64,000 nucleotides of DNA from JAOPZW01 sp034664395 (GCA_034664395.1 JAXDHQ010000309.1:25495-89494), one strand, 5' to 3'. Positions 25,403 through 38,354 are shown, counted from the stretch's first letter. The notes: generated from the letters alone by a model not told the origin. A program made the numbers and translations.

Positions 25403-26233
25403 GTGTCCTGGCGACAGTCCGTCCCGCCGGGCACCGCTGCCTGGGCCACCGCGCAGACCGGCGCGGCCATCGTCGCAGCGCTGCCGCTGCCCGGCGCGTG
25501 GCTGGCCAACCACCTGCTCGTGATGGCCGACGGGCGCGAGCTCGTCCTGCGCCGCTGGGCGCGCCCGGGCTGGGACGTCGAGGACCCCGACCTCACCGCG
25601 GCGCGCGAGGCCGTCGTGCTCGAGCGCCTGGAGCCGACCGACGTCCCGGCCCCGCGCCTCGTGGCCGCCGACCCGCACGCCACGGTGTGCGACGTCCCGA
25701 CGCTGCTGCTCGAGCGCCTGCCGGGAGAGCCCCCGGTGGGGCGCCCGCCCATCGGCCCGCTGCTCGACGTGCTCGCCGCCATCCACGCCGTCGACCCCGA
25801 TGGCATCCCGCCCTACCGGCGCTACCACGAGCGCGAGGGCCTGCGCGTGCCCGAATGGGCCGGCGACACCAGCGTGTGGGAGCGCGCGCTCGACGTCTTC
25901 GCGTCGCCGCCGCCCGACCTGCCCGAGGTCCTGATCCACCGCGACTTCCATCCGGGCAACACGCTCTGGGAGGGCGCGACGCTGACCGGCGTGGTCGACT
26001 GGACGACCGGCTCGCGCGGTCCCGCCGCGGTGGACCTCGGGCACCTGCGCGTGAACCTCGTGCTCGACCACGGACCGCGCGTCGCCGACGCCCTCCTCCC
26101 CCACCCCGAGCACCACCCGTACTACGACGTCGTCTGCGCCCTGGACGCCATCGGCGACCTGCAGGCCAACCAGCCCCGGGCGGCGCTGCTGCGCGTCGAG
26201 GACCACGTCGCCCGCGCGCTCGCGGAGCTGTAG
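25403..26233 (+). CDS. Aminoglycoside-phosphotransferase-family (APH/choline-kinase-like) protein
   Basis: The 276-residue protein starts at a GTG directly after the HNH stop codon. The kinase-like fold is shown by ELVLRRWARPGW (Lys/Arg loop), LLLERLPGEPP (hinge), the Brenner motif VLIHRDFHPGNTLW (~175-188) and the Mg motif VVDWTTGSRGPAAVDLGHLR (~195-214). The substrate is unknown; chromosomal members phosphorylate small metabolites far more often than drugs, so resistance should not be assumed. It is followed by a strong terminator. Confidence 0.85.
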   Translation: MSWRQSVPPGTAAWATAQTGAAIVAALPLPGAWLANHLLVMADGRELVLRRWARPGWDVEDPDLTAAREAVVLERLEPTDVPAPRLVAADPHATVCDVPTLLLERLPGEPPVGRPPIGPLLDVLAAIHAVDPDGIPPYRRYHEREGLRVPEWAGDTSVWERALDVFASPPPDLPEVLIHRDFHPGNTLWEGATLTGVVDWTTGSRGPAAVDLGHLRVNLVLDHGPRVADALLPHPEHHPYYDVVCALDAIGDLQANQPRAALLRVEDHVARALAEL

Positions 26234-26289
26234 GGCCGGCGCGCCACCGCACCGAGCGCGGCGGGCGCCACGAGACGACCCAGAACGCA

Positions 26290-26319
26290 CGAGGGGCGCC
26301 GTCGACACGGCGCCCCTCG
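26290..26319. terminator. Strong terminator between the APH-family gene and the gyrA 3' element
   Basis: A perfect 13-bp stem (26290-26302 with 26307-26319) encloses a 4-nt CGAC loop. It separates convergent transcription units and may serve both strands. Confidence 0.75.
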
Positions 26320-26519
26320 GTGAGACCTGACTGGATGAGAATCGAATGGCGTGGTACGGCGCCGGGGGGACCAGATCCGGCAGACCATCCGACGGTGGCC
26401 CGGGTTGGATTCCGCCAAGCGGCTCCAGCCTTCCGACCTAGCGGCCGGTCACCTCCAGGGTCCCGCAAGAACTCGAACTGTCGATACGGACCACCTCCTT
26501 TCTCTGGTGATCCGAGATT
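26290..26519 (-). ncRNA. Candidate structured RNA/leader element 3' of gyrA with 16S-tail complementarity
   Basis: On the minus strand, 20 nt past the gyrA stop, AGAAAGGAGGTGGTCC (26503-26488) is complementary to the whole 16S rRNA 3' tail (GGATCACCTCCTTTCT) with a single G-U pair. It is flanked so that GGATCACC (26513-26506) can fold onto GGTGGTCC (26495-26488), hiding the site. A mini-ORF ends with TAG at 26440-26438 (18 codons from GTG 26494, or 15 from an ATC 8 nt after GGAGG). Several local stems follow (e.g. GGCGGAATCC with GGATGGTCTGCC), then the terminator. The element fills the gap of about 300 bp without any conventional gene. Similar blocks may exist in other actinobacteria, but I cannot check. 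Calling it an RNA is inference. Confidence 0.45.
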
Positions 26520-26538
26520 ATCAGCCCGCGGCGATGAC

Positions 26539-29235
<2,697 letters not shown>

Positions 29236-29254
29236 GGTCTACGCCACCTCCTTC

Positions 29255-31684
<2,430 letters not shown>

Positions 31685-31707
31685 CGTGCCTCCGTAGACG
31701 TGAGAAA

Positions 31708-31741
31708 CCCCGGCTGTGGGCTAGTCGCAACCCGGCCGGGG
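31708..31741 (-). terminator. Hairpin in the dciA-gyrB gap (terminator or 5'-UTR structure)
   Basis: CCCCGGC (31708-31714) pairs with GCCGGGG (31735-31741), with additional GGG/CCC pairing inside. It lies 24 bp before the gyrB TTG and after dciA. An AGAATA (TATTCT on the minus strand, 31763-31768) upstream could be the gyrB -10. In that case the hairpin would be in the gyrB leader and might attenuate it. Confidence 0.4.
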
Positions 31742-31839
31742 CTCAAGCAACTGGTGTACAGAAGAATAGCACACGTAGCCGTTTTCCCGACGCGCCCGAA
31801 TGCAACAAAAGTGCTGCAAACCACGCGAAAACGACGCGC

Positions 31840-32148
31840 TCACGACCACCCCCGGGCCGGGGCCGACGAGCACCGCAGAGAGCGCACGCACTCCACGCCG
31901 ATCGCGGCGTTCACACGGCCGACGAGCTCGGGTCCCATGAGGTCCAGCTCGTGCGCCCAGACGGCCGACGCGCAGGTCACGGTGAGGACGCCTTCGCGCT
32001 CGCGGGTGGGCTCCGCGTTGGCCGCGATCGCCTCCCCCACCACCGTAGCCCAGACGCGCTGGACCTCGGCCAACGTCGTCTGCGGAGCCAGGCGGTCGGC
32101 GAGCGCGGCGACGGCCTGCGACAGCGGGCGCGGGTCACGGCGCCTCAT
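31840..32148 (-). CDS. dciA: DciA-like DUF721 family protein (helicase loading)
   Basis: The 102-residue protein starts at the ATG overlapping the recF stop (ATGA). It has the DUF721 KH-like fold features: LAPQTTLAEVQRVWATVVGEAIAANAEPTREREGVLTVTCASAVWAHELDLMGPELVGRVN region (W in VWATVVG, V-W-A-H-E-L). DciA is the ancestral bacterial replicative-helicase (DnaB) operator, replaced by DnaC/DnaI in some lineages. It commonly sits between recF and gyrB in actinobacteria, exactly as here. Confidence 0.88.
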   Translation of the reverse strand: MRRRDPRPLSQAVAALADRLAPQTTLAEVQRVWATVVGEAIAANAEPTREREGVLTVTCASAVWAHELDLMGPELVGRVNAAIGVECVRSLRCSSAPARGWS

Positions 32149-33251
32149 GCCGCGACCGCCGGTCGCTGGGATGCGGTGACGTCCCCGTTCTCGACGCACA
32201 GGCGGACGACGCCGGGCTCGTCGGCGCCGGGGACGTGCGCCAGGTCGGTCGTCGTGATCACCGCCTGGCCGACGCGCAGACGCTCGACCAGTCGCAGCCG
32301 CCGACCCTCGTCGAGCTCGCTCATGACGTCGTCGAGGAGCAGCAGCGGAACCGAGCCACGCGCGTCCTCCAGGACGGCGCGCTCGGCGAGCAGGAGGGCC
32401 AGGAGCGCGAGGCGCTGCTCGCCCTGCGAGCCGTAGGCGCGCAGCTCGCGGCCGTCGCGCAGCAGGGCGACGTCGTCGCGGTGCGGGCCGTGCGTAGTGA
32501 AGCCGCGTTCGAGGTCGGAGGCGAGGCGCTCCGCGAGCTCGGCGGCGAGCTGCTCCGGCGTCGACGCGCGGGTGCGCGGCCGGTAGCGCAGCTCGGCGTC
32601 GCCGGCCAGACCGAGCTCGCCCGCGATGTCGGCGAACGGCCCGACGAGCGCCTCGACGGCCCGGGCCCGGTCGTCGCGCAGGGCGATGGCGTGACGCGCG
32701 AGCTCGAGGTCCCACGCGGCGACGGCGGCGCGCGACCCGCCGGCGCGTACACGTGAGATGAGCGCGTTGCGCTGCGCGAGCGCCTGGCCGTAAGCGCGGC
32801 GCGTCGCCGCGCGCCCTGGCCAGAGCGCGGACACCACCTGGTCGAGGTGGGCCCGGCGCAGCCCCGGCGGGCCCTTCACGAGCTCGAGGCGGTCGGGCAG
32901 GAAGACGCTGACGAGCGGCCGCTGCGGAGCGTCGATCAGGCGCTCGACGGGAGCGCCGTCGACCCGGAAGCGCTTGCTCTCCCCCGGCTGGAAGCCGACC
33001 GCCAGCTCGTGCTCGCCGTCGCGGTCGCGACCGACGACCTCCACGCGCGCCGCCGGCGCGTCGAAGCGGACGACCTCACGCTCGTTCGTCGTGCGGCACG
33101 AGCGGCCGGTGCAGCCGAAGTAGAGCGCCTCGAGGAGGTTCGTCTTGCCCGCGCCGTTGGGACCATGGACGATGGTCAGCCGCTCGCCCAGCGCCACCTC
33201 GGTGGACCGATAGGTCCTGAAGTCGCGCAGGCGCAGGCGGGTCACCAGCAT
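32145..33251 (-). CDS. recF: DNA replication and repair protein RecF
   Basis: The 368-residue SMC-like ATPase loads RecA at gaps with RecO/RecR. Motifs: LRDFRTYRSTEVALG at the N-terminus, Walker A HGPNGAGKTNLLEA (~30-43), the helical LVSVFLPDRLELVKGPPGLRR region, signature AYGSQGEQRLALLALLLAE and Walker B PLLLLDDVMSELDE. Length matches the family. The ATG at 33251 overlaps the dnaN stop (TGATG); a GTG at 33254 is an alternative. Confidence 0.96.
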   Translation of the reverse strand: MLVTRLRLRDFRTYRSTEVALGERLTIVHGPNGAGKTNLLEALYFGCTGRSCRTTNEREVVRFDAPAARVEVVGRDRDGEHELAVGFQPGESKRFRVDGAPVERLIDAPQRPLVSVFLPDRLELVKGPPGLRRAHLDQVVSALWPGRAATRRAYGQALAQRNALISRVRAGGSRAAVAAWDLELARHAIALRDDRARAVEALVGPFADIAGELGLAGDAELRYRPRTRASTPEQLAAELAERLASDLERGFTTHGPHRDDVALLRDGRELRAYGSQGEQRLALLALLLAERAVLEDARGSVPLLLLDDVMSELDEGRRLRLVERLRVGQAVITTTDLAHVPGADEPGVVRLCVENGDVTASQRPAVAA

Positions 33252-34354
33252 CACACGTTCAGGCGGATGGGCATGATGAGGTAGAGGAACCCGCTGCCGT
33301 CGGCGGACTCGATCAGGCCCGGGCGCAGCGGGCTGATGAGCTTGAGCTCGACGTCGTCGGCGCCGGCGCTCTCCAGGCCGGCGATCAGGAACTCCGGGTT
33401 GAAGCCGATCTCGAACGGTTCGCCCCCGAACGGCACGGGCAGCGGCTCCGAGGCCTCGCCGACGTCGGGCGTCTGAGCGGAGATCCGCACCTCCCCCTCG
33501 GAGAACGACAGGCGCAGCGGCGCGTTCTTCTGCGCCATGAGGCTGATGCGGCGCACGACCTCCAGCAGCTCCTCGCGGTTGACGCGCAGGTTGTGGTCGT
33601 AGGCCTCGGGTAGGAGCTGGCGGTAGTTGGGGAACTGCCCGTCGATCAGTCGCGACGACAGCGCCAGGCCCCCGAACTCGAAGACGACCTGGTTGGCGCG
33701 CACCCCGATCCGCAGCTCCTCCACGTCGTCCCGCACCAGGCGACCGAGCTCCTCCAGCGCACGGGCGGGCACGTTGGCCTCGAAGCCCTCGCTCAGCGCC
33801 TCCTCCAGACGGGTCTCCTTCACGCTCAGGCGGTAGGAGTCGGTCGCGACCATGCGCAGCTCCTCGCCGGAGGCCGAGACAAGAATGCCCGTGAGGATCG
33901 GGCGCGTCTCGTCCCGTGAGGCGGAGCGAGCGACGCGGGCGATGGTCTCGGTGAAGGCCGGCGCCGGCATGGAGACGATCTGGTCGCCGCCGGGCTCGGG
34001 GAGCGGCGGGAAGTCCTCGACGCGCAGGGTGCGGATGTGGAAGCGGGCCGGACCGGCGACCACCTCGACGTCCTGCTCGGAGGGCCGGTGCTCGAGGGAG
34101 ACATCCCCGGCTGGGAGCTGACGGACGACGTCGACGAGCAGGCGGGCGGGCAGCACGACGACGCCGGGGCGCTCGATGACGGCCTCGAGCGGGACGCGCA
34201 GGGCGACCTCCATGTCGGTGGCGCGGAGCTCGACCGAGCCCTCCGCGGCGACCTGGACACCGGAGAGGGCCTGAACGGCGCTGCGGGTCGACGCCACGCG
34301 CGAGACGACCTGAAGCTGTGCGAGGAGCGCCTGCGAGGACGTCGACAACTTCAC
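33251..34354 (-). CDS. dnaN: DNA polymerase III subunit beta (sliding clamp)
   Basis: The 367-residue clamp has three similar domains: LAQLQVVSRVASTRSAVQALSGVQV in domain 1, RDETRPILTGILVSASGEELRMVATDSYRLSV in domain 2, and the C-terminal SGFLYLIMPIRLNV, matching the conserved M-P-(M/I)-R end. The GTG at 34354 (VKLSTSS) with AGAGGTGG upstream gives the family-like N-terminus; a GTG three codons earlier is possible. It lies in the standard dnaA-dnaN-recF order. The 123-bp gap to dnaA contains weak DnaA-box-like TGTGTAGAG near 34403. Confidence 0.97.
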   Translation of the reverse strand: MKLSTSSQALLAQLQVVSRVASTRSAVQALSGVQVAAEGSVELRATDMEVALRVPLEAVIERPGVVVLPARLLVDVVRQLPAGDVSLEHRPSEQDVEVVAGPARFHIRTLRVEDFPPLPEPGGDQIVSMPAPAFTETIARVARSASRDETRPILTGILVSASGEELRMVATDSYRLSVKETRLEEALSEGFEANVPARALEELGRLVRDDVEELRIGVRANQVVFEFGGLALSSRLIDGQFPNYRQLLPEAYDHNLRVNREELLEVVRRISLMAQKNAPLRLSFSEGEVRISAQTPDVGEASEPLPVPFGGEPFEIGFNPEFLIAGLESAGADDVELKLISPLRPGLIESADGSGFLYLIMPIRLNV

Positions 34355-34477
34355 GATGGCCACCTCTGGGAGAAGATCATGGTCATAGGGGGTGTGCAGA
34401 TGTGTGTAGAGCTGGAAACGCCCGGAAGGTGCGGGACAGCAGCGCACATCGGCTGGTGGGAAACCCTCCGGAGTCTG

Positions 34478-35851
34478 TCAGTCATGCCGGAGAGAACCGG
34501 CGTCACGGGCGGGCGCCTGTGCACCGGGGGCGAGACGCTCGGTCAAGCGCCGAACGATGTCGAAGGCGTCGGGGTCGGAGGCGAGGCGCTCGGCGGTGCG
34601 CCGGCACGCGTGCATGACGGTCGTGTGGTTGCGCCCGCCGAAGCGCCGGCCGATGGCCGGCAGGGACTCGTCGGTGTGCTCGCGCGAGAGATACATGGCG
34701 ACCTGGCGGGGCCACGCGAGTCGGGCCTCGCGGCTGGCCGAGAGGAGCTCGTCGCAGGTGAGGCCGAAGGCGGCCGCCGTGAGCTCCTGGATGCCCTCGA
34801 CGGTCGGGCGGGTGGAGGTCCCGGCGGCGACCCCGGCGGTGGGGTAGAGGTCGTCGAGGACCTCGGCGGCGAGATCCGCCGCCAGGGCGCGTCCGGTGAG
34901 CGAGGCGAACGCGACGACGCGGATGAGCGCGCCCTCGAGCGCGCGGATGTTGTGCGGGACGCGCTCGGCGAGGAGGAGCAGGACGTCGTCGTCCGGGAGG
35001 TGGACGCGGTCGTGCTGGATGCGCTTGCGCAGGACGGTCAGGCGGGTGGCGAGGTCGGGGGGCGCGATGGCCGTCACGAGCCCGGCCTCGAAGCGCTCGC
35101 GCAGCCGGTCCGAGGTGAGGACGAGCTGGCTGCCCATGTCGTGAAGCGCGTTGAACGTGTGGAAGAACTCCTCCTCGGTCTTGACCTTGGAGGCGAGGAA
35201 CTGGACGTCGTCGATGAGGAGGACGTCGGTGCGGCGGTAGCGTCCCTTGAAGCGGTCCATGTGGCCGCGCTGCAGCGCGGCGAGGAACTCGTTGGTGAAG
35301 GTCTCGACCGTCGTGTAGCGGACGGTGAGGCCGCCGCCCGAGGTCAGGACGTAGTTGCCGATGGAGTGCAGCAGGTGGGTCTTGCCGACACCGGGTGGCC
35401 CGTAGACGAACAGGGGGTTGTAGGCGTGGCCCGGAAGCTCGGACACCGCGAGGGCGGCGGCGTGGGCGAAGCGGTTGGCGTCGCCGATCACGAAGTGCTC
35501 GAACGTGAACTTCGGGTTCAGGCCGCCGGGCGGCTCCGCATCCGCGACGTCGGCGCCGCCGGGTGGTGGGGCGGCCGCGGACGCACGGGGACGACGGCCG
35601 GTCGGTGCGCCCGAGCGGACGTCGACGGTGGCGTGCGGGCCGAGGACCGCCGCGGCGCTCGCTTGGAGGACGCGCGCGAAGCGCTCGGCCACCCAGTCGC
35701 GCAGCTCGCGGGGGGCCTCCAACAGGACCGCGCCACCGTCGACCTCGACCGCGCGCAAGGGCGCGAGCCAGATGTCGTACATGTCGGCCGGAACCGCCTG
35801 GCGCAACTCGTCCTGGATGGCTTTCCAGATGTGCTCGGCGTCCGGGGTCAC
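34478..35851 (-). CDS. dnaA: Chromosomal replication initiator protein DnaA
   Basis: The 457-residue initiator starts at the GTG at 35851 (VTPDAEHIWKAIQDEL). AGAGGAG is 14 nt upstream, so the exact start is uncertain. Domain I (~1-85) contains MYDIWLAPLRAVEV, and a short proline-rich domain II follows. Domain III has FTFEHFVIGDANRFAHAAA, Walker A GPPGVGKTHLLHS, Walker B VLLIDDVQFL, the arginine-finger region LTSDRLRERF and sensor II PHNIRALEGALIRV. Domain IV ends with the DNA-binding signature GGRNHTTVMHACRR. It initiates at the adjacent origin. Confidence 0.97.
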   Translation of the reverse strand: MTPDAEHIWKAIQDELRQAVPADMYDIWLAPLRAVEVDGGAVLLEAPRELRDWVAERFARVLQASAAAVLGPHATVDVRSGAPTGRRPRASAAAPPPGGADVADAEPPGGLNPKFTFEHFVIGDANRFAHAAALAVSELPGHAYNPLFVYGPPGVGKTHLLHSIGNYVLTSGGGLTVRYTTVETFTNEFLAALQRGHMDRFKGRYRRTDVLLIDDVQFLASKVKTEEEFFHTFNALHDMGSQLVLTSDRLRERFEAGLVTAIAPPDLATRLTVLRKRIQHDRVHLPDDDVLLLLAERVPHNIRALEGALIRVVAFASLTGRALAADLAAEVLDDLYPTAGVAAGTSTRPTVEGIQELTAAAFGLTCDELLSASREARLAWPRQVAMYLSREHTDESLPAIGRRFGGRNHTTVMHACRRTAERLASDPDAFDIVRRLTERLAPGAQAPARDAGSLRHD

Positions 35852-36117
35852 GGCAGGGGCGGTCGGCTCCTCTGTGGGTAGCAGTCGGTCGGTCTGAAAC
35901 GAGGAAGCGGCCCGGGATGGGCCGCCGGCGCGGCGACTATAGCAACGGCCTCGCCGCCCGAGCGGGGGGCCAAACGGGTGCGCCACGGGCACGCCGCAAA
36001 TCGCGAACAAAACCGCCGCGGGCCCCTGCACCTGCCTGTGCACAGGCGGTGGACAGGGCTGTGGACGGCGGTGGCGCGCTAGACTGGCCCGCCGGTTCTC
36101 CGACCCGATCGCGATCG
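35852..36117. other. oriC: Probable replication origin / dnaA regulatory region (rpmH-dnaA gap)
   Basis: The 266-bp gap between divergent rpmH and dnaA holds four DnaA-box-like nonamers, all 7/9 to TGTGGAYAA and in one orientation: TGTGGGTAG (35873-35881), TGTGCACAG (36037-36045), GGTGGACAG (36048-36056) and TGTGGACGG (36060-36068). The last three are spaced 11 and 12 bp apart, about one helical turn. A 12-bp palindrome CCTGTGCACAGG covers the first of them. AT-rich melting DNA is limited to about 35996-36013. No perfect TTGTCCACA was seen, so origin assignment rests on context plus degenerate boxes. Confidence 0.5.
36080..36085 (+). promoter_or_regulatory. Putative -10 (TAGACT) of the rpmH operon
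   Basis: TAGACT fits TANNNT and lies 32 nt before the rpmH ATG, immediately next to the DnaA-box-like cluster, so DnaA binding could affect rpmH transcription. Confidence 0.35.
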
Positions 36118-36252
36118 ATGAAGCGCACCTACCAGCCCAAGAAGCGCAAGCGCGCCCGCACGCACGGGTTCCGCACCCGCATGCGCACCCGCGCCGGCCG
36201 CCTGACGCTCAAGCGCCGCCGCGACAAGGGTCGCAAGCGCCTGACCGTCTGA
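36118..36252 (+). CDS. rpmH: 50S ribosomal protein bL34
   Basis: The 44-residue, extremely basic protein MKRTYQPKKRKRARTHGFRT... matches bL34 over its whole length, including RMRTRAGRLTLKRRRDKGRKRL. It sits between dnaA and rnpA, its nearly universal location, and starts the rightward rpmH-rnpA-yidD-yidC-jag operon. Confidence 0.98.
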   Translation: MKRTYQPKKRKRARTHGFRTRMRTRAGRLTLKRRRDKGRKRLTV

Positions 36253-36257
36253 CCGCG

Positions 36258-36665
36258 GTGGAGCGGCTACCGCGCCCCGCCGTCCGGCGTCCGAAGCGCG
36301 GGCGCCTGTCGCGCAGCGCGGAGTTCGAGCGCGTCTACCGCCAGGGGCGATCGGTCGGCAACCGCTACCTGGTTCTGCACAGCTTCCCGCGCTCGTCCGC
36401 GGGCGAGCCCGCCGACGGAGCGCGGCTGGGTGTGTCGGTCTCGCGGAAGGTGGGCGGCGCGGTCGACCGCAACCGCGTGAAGCGCCTGCTGCGAGAGGCG
36501 TTCACCGCGGTCGCCGACCGGCTGCCGGCCGATCACGACGTCGTCGTGGTCGCCCGTCCCGAGGTGCGCGAGCTCGCCGAGCGCGAAGGCCTCGACGGGG
36601 TCCGCACGGCGCTCGAGGAGCTCATCGACAAGGCGAGCGCCGGGTCGGAGGGCGCGGCCCCGTGA
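36258..36665 (+). CDS. rnpA: Ribonuclease P protein component
   Basis: The 135-residue basic protein starts at GTG 5 bp after rpmH. It has the RnpA elements RLSRSAEFERVYRQGRSVGN, RLGVSVSRKVGGAVDRNRVKRLLREAF (the RNR signature that contacts the RNA subunit) and DVVVVARPEV. It helps RNase P RNA process tRNA 5' ends. Its stop overlaps the yidD start. Confidence 0.97.
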   Translation: MERLPRPAVRRPKRGRLSRSAEFERVYRQGRSVGNRYLVLHSFPRSSAGEPADGARLGVSVSRKVGGAVDRNRVKRLLREAFTAVADRLPADHDVVVVARPEVRELAEREGLDGVRTALEELIDKASAGSEGAAP

Positions 36666-36910
36666 TGCGGCGGATCCTCGTGGCCCCGATCATCGTGTAC
36701 CAGCGGGTGCTCTCGCCGGCGCTGCCACGGCGCTGCAAGTACGAGCCGACCTGCTCGGCATACGCGGTCCAGGCCATTCGCGAGTTCGGCATACTGCGGG
36801 GCTTGGTGCTGGCGGCGTGGCGACTTCTACGCTGCAACCCGCTGAGCCATGGCGGCTTCGACCCCGTGGAGGCCCAGCGCCTGTTCCGCCGCCACGACCC
36901 CACTCGATGA
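36665..36910 (+). CDS. yidD: Membrane protein insertion efficiency factor YidD
   Basis: The 81-residue protein has the invariant YidD pattern: YQRVLSPALPRRCKYEPTCSAYAVQAIREFG, three conserved Cys (C-x-P-x-C-S-x-Y, then RLLRCNPLSHGGFDPV) and an amphipathic N-terminus. It aids YidC-dependent membrane insertion. The ATG at 36665 overlaps the rnpA stop by one base, and its stop overlaps the yidC ATG. Confidence 0.95.
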   Translation: MRRILVAPIIVYQRVLSPALPRRCKYEPTCSAYAVQAIREFGILRGLVLAAWRLLRCNPLSHGGFDPVEAQRLFRRHDPTR

Positions 36911-37836
36911 CCTCTCTCCCGATCGCAAACGTCTTCCAGCCGCTGATCGACCTGTTCGACGGCGTCCTGGTGTTCTTCCACGACAGCGTGGGCCTCTCCT
37001 GGGGCTTCTCGATCATCGCCCTGACGCTCGTCGTGCGCGCGGTGCTCGTGCCGCTGACGCTGAAGCAGTTCAAGTCGATGCAGGCGATGCAGAGGCTGGC
37101 GCCCGAGATCAAGGAGCTGCAGGCGCGCTACAAGAACGATCGTCAGCGCCTGAACCAGGAGATGATGAAGTTCTACCAGGAGAACAAGGTCAACCCGTTC
37201 GGGTCGTGCCTGCCCCTGGTGATGCAGCTTCCGGTGTTCTTCTCGCTGTTCTACATGCTGCGCAGTGACCTGAAGATCGACATCTGCGGGCCCCGCGAGC
37301 ACATCATCCAGGTCGCCCACCAGGCTGGTCAGTCGCTCACCACCATCGGGTGCAACCAGGTGAGGCCGGGCAGCGCCGGCTTCCTCTTCATCAGCGACCT
37401 GACCTTCAAGGCGACGGGCGCGGTGCTCGTCGTGCTGCTCGTCCTCTACGTCGGCTCGCAGCTCCTGTCGAGCGTCCTGATGTCCACGACGGTGGACCGC
37501 AACCAGCGCATGATCATGATGGCGCTGCCGTTCGTCTTCGTGCCGTTCATCCAGAGCTTCCCGGCCGGGCTGATCGTCTACTGGATCACGACGAACCTGT
37601 GGACGGTGGCACAGCAGTACTTGATCCGCCGAACGGCCGGGCCGCCGGTAACCGCGATACCGGTGCCTGCTGGCGCCGGCGGTTCGAGCTCGGGCCCAGT
37701 GGTTCCGTCGCCACGGCCGAAGCCCAAGGCGAGCGAGAACGGCCACGACGGCGACGCCCCGGAGGAGTCGCGCGCCGCCGCGCCGCCACCACCGCCGCGC
37801 CAGCGGCGCAAGAAGAAGACGGGACGGAGACGCTGA
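36907..37836 (+). CDS. yidC: Membrane protein insertase YidC/Oxa1 family
   Basis: The 309-residue protein has the Oxa1 core: LTLVVRAVLVPLTLKQFKSMQAM with the conserved groove Arg, the cytosolic hairpin (APEIKELQARYKNDRQRLNQEMMKFYQ), NPFGSCLPLVMQLPVFFSLFYML, and the later helices with FPAGLIVYWITTNLWTVAQQYLI. The C-terminal ~65 residues are Pro/Ser/Arg-rich, ending in a Lys/Arg cluster (RQRRKKKTGRRR) that can contact ribosomes. It inserts small membrane proteins alone or with SecYEG. Confidence 0.96.
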   Translation: MTSLPIANVFQPLIDLFDGVLVFFHDSVGLSWGFSIIALTLVVRAVLVPLTLKQFKSMQAMQRLAPEIKELQARYKNDRQRLNQEMMKFYQENKVNPFGSCLPLVMQLPVFFSLFYMLRSDLKIDICGPREHIIQVAHQAGQSLTTIGCNQVRPGSAGFLFISDLTFKATGAVLVVLLVLYVGSQLLSSVLMSTTVDRNQRMIMMALPFVFVPFIQSFPAGLIVYWITTNLWTVAQQYLIRRTAGPPVTAIPVPAGAGGSSSGPVVPSPRPKPKASENGHDGDAPEESRAAAPPPPPRQRRKKKTGRRR

Positions 37837-38306
37837 TGGACGACGGCCTGGCGGAGCGCACGGTGCTCGAGGTGCTCGAGCAGGTCGTCGGAGCGCTGGG
37901 ACTGCAGGGCTCCGTCGAGATCGAGCGCGACGGCGAGGTCGTCACGGGCACGGTGCACGGGCACGACCTCGGCCTGTTCATCGGCCGTCATGGCCAGACG
38001 ATCGACGCCGTCCAGCACCTGGCCTTCCGCATCGCGCTGGCGCGCGGCGCTGGGGCCGACGCGGACTTGCGGGTCGTCGTCGACGCGGAGGGCTACCGCG
38101 CGCGGCGCGCCGAGATCCTCGAGCGTCAGGCGGACCGCGCCGCGGACGACGCGCTGCGCTACGGCCGCCCCGTGAGCCTCGACGCGATGACCGCGAGCGA
38201 GCGCAAGATCGTCCACGAATACCTGCGCGACCGGGGTGACGTGGAGACGTACAGCGAGGGCGAGGAGCCGGACCGGCACCTCGTCGTCGCGCCCCTCGCC
38301 GACTGA
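37836..38306 (+). CDS. jag: KH-R3H RNA-binding protein Jag/KhpB
   Basis: The 156-residue protein has a KH domain (~10-95) with the GxxG loop as GRHG in LFIGRHGQTIDAVQHL, and a C-terminal R3H domain (SERKIVHEYLRDRG with R-x3-H). The N-terminal Jag_N domain of Bacillus-type proteins is absent, the usual short form in actinobacteria. KhpB binds small RNAs and affects division. It directly follows yidC (TGATG). Confidence 0.92.
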   Translation: MDDGLAERTVLEVLEQVVGALGLQGSVEIERDGEVVTGTVHGHDLGLFIGRHGQTIDAVQHLAFRIALARGAGADADLRVVVDAEGYRARRAEILERQADRAADDALRYGRPVSLDAMTASERKIVHEYLRDRGDVETYSEGEEPDRHLVVAPLAD

Positions 38307-38338
38307 GCGCGCGGTCCATGGCGCGCCTCGTGGGCCGA

Positions 38339-38354
38339 GGTTTCACGTTTTACG
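38339..38354. promoter_or_regulatory. Degenerate parS-like site
   Basis: GGTTTCACGTTTTACG matches the ParB site TGTTTCACGTGAAACA at 11 of 16 positions, with a near-perfect left half GTTTCACGT and a poor right half. It lies in the jag-rsmG gap, about 1 kb before parAB, where parS sites often occur. The remaining ~240 bp of this gap hold no supported gene. Confidence 0.3.

Noticed and set aside
25403..26233. Aminoglycoside resistance gene
   Set aside because: Only the general kinase-like fold is evident. No specific APH subfamily motif or mobile context was seen.
36037..36045. CTGTGCACAG as an operator for a palindrome-binding regulator
   Set aside because: Possible, but it is better explained as one of three phased DnaA-box-like sites at the expected origin.
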